Shown here: positions 63,852-64,000 of the stretch, in pieces
Position numbering within the stretch: the first letter of the stretch is position 1
Layout: every line of letters starts with the position of its first letter
Assembly: GCF_963665245.1 (NCBI RefSeq)
Contig: NZ_OY762267.1
Location: forward strand, 3,134,001-3,198,000
Direction of reading: 5' to 3'
Source of the DNA: an uncultured Paludibaculum sp.
Lineage (GTDB): Bacteria; Acidobacteriota; Terriglobia; Bryobacterales; Bryobacteraceae
Length of the DNA stretch: 64,000 nt
The notes under the pieces: generated by a model
Seen by the model: the letters and a program-made list of their open reading frames with translations, nothing else
What the model was told of the DNA's origin: nothing
The model's database searches: none
Position numbers and translations under genes: made by a program

Positions 63852-64000
63852 GTGTTCCAATTTAAGGAAAAGACAGTTCTCATCGTCGGCGCGGGGCGCG
63901 GCATCGGTAAACGACTGGCCATCGGATTTGCAAATGCAGGTGCGCGTATCGGATTGCTGGCTCGCAGTAAAGCGGAACTGGACCTCGCCAACCTGGAAAT
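63852..64000 (+). CDS. SDR-family dehydrogenase, 5' end only
   Basis: A GTG at 63852 (an in-frame stop lies just before it) opens a frame that runs to the right edge, 49 codons. The sequence FQFKEKTVLIVGAGRGIGKR matches the SDR cofactor-binding start (G-x3-G-I-G), followed by LAIGFANAGARIGLLARSKA. Product and substrate cannot be told from this fragment. Confidence 0.8.
   Translation, partial: MFQFKEKTVLIVGAGRGIGKRLAIGFANAGARIGLLARSKAELDLANLE

Overview
This is a high-GC, gene-dense stretch of a bacterial chromosome, most likely from an acidobacterium of the Solibacter/Bryobacter/Paludibaculum type. The clues are a Solibacter-style C-terminal domain on a secreted phosphoesterase, many Tat-exported oxidoreductases (Gfo/Idh/MocA, GMC, FAD), an abundance of small secreted proteins, and an ordinary Gram-negative housekeeping block (ffh-rpsP-khpA-rimM-trmD-rplS-rnhB). 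The taxonomy is inferred from content, not from a marker comparison. I see no prophage, insertion sequence or CRISPR array.

Left part (1-14.4 kb): a minus-strand sugar-handling run (TIM-barrel isomerase, Na+/solute symporter, lactonase) cut by the window edge; a lone barstar-like protein; a translationally coupled CotH kinase/metallophosphoesterase pair; then a TetR-adaptor-RND efflux operon. In that operon the inner-membrane RND pump and the outer-membrane TolC channel form one 1593-residue reading frame with a signal-peptide-like segment at the junction.

Middle (14.5-32.6 kb): Dps, an unknown protein with a strong terminator, DnaB, a two-gene sugar ABC importer without a binding protein, a LolD-type ATPase, a ClpC gene with a reading-frame break, a GMC dehydrogenase operon with a nine-heme cytochrome, a Gfo/Idh oxidoreductase, and several small secreted or redox proteins, including an M48-like protease with a displaced HExxH.

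Accessory cluster (32.6-43.8 kb): eight compact minus-strand genes (SPFH-zinc ribbon, AdoMet decarboxylase, two DUF4178 zinc-ribbon proteins, a small membrane protein, DUF350, a membrane-embedded spermidine-synthase-like enzyme and a Tat-exported FAD amine-oxidase-like protein) face four plus-strand genes of unknown function across a 210-base control region. Together they look like a membrane-associated polyamine or aminopropyl modification system. This is the strongest candidate for an under-described system here.

Right part (43.8-64 kb): tsaD/queA for tRNA modification; an ECF sigma/anti-sigma operon ending in a YqhD-like alcohol dehydrogenase; a glucuronokinase-galU pair for UDP-sugar supply; the ffh to rnhB translation block; a giant hybrid histidine kinase with about seven tandem beta-rich periplasmic repeats; a slipin; an odd tRNA (anticodon AAU, poorly paired acceptor stem) behind a good sigma-70 promoter; a stand-alone Clp-type AAA+ ATPase; infA; and the start of an SDR gene at the right edge.
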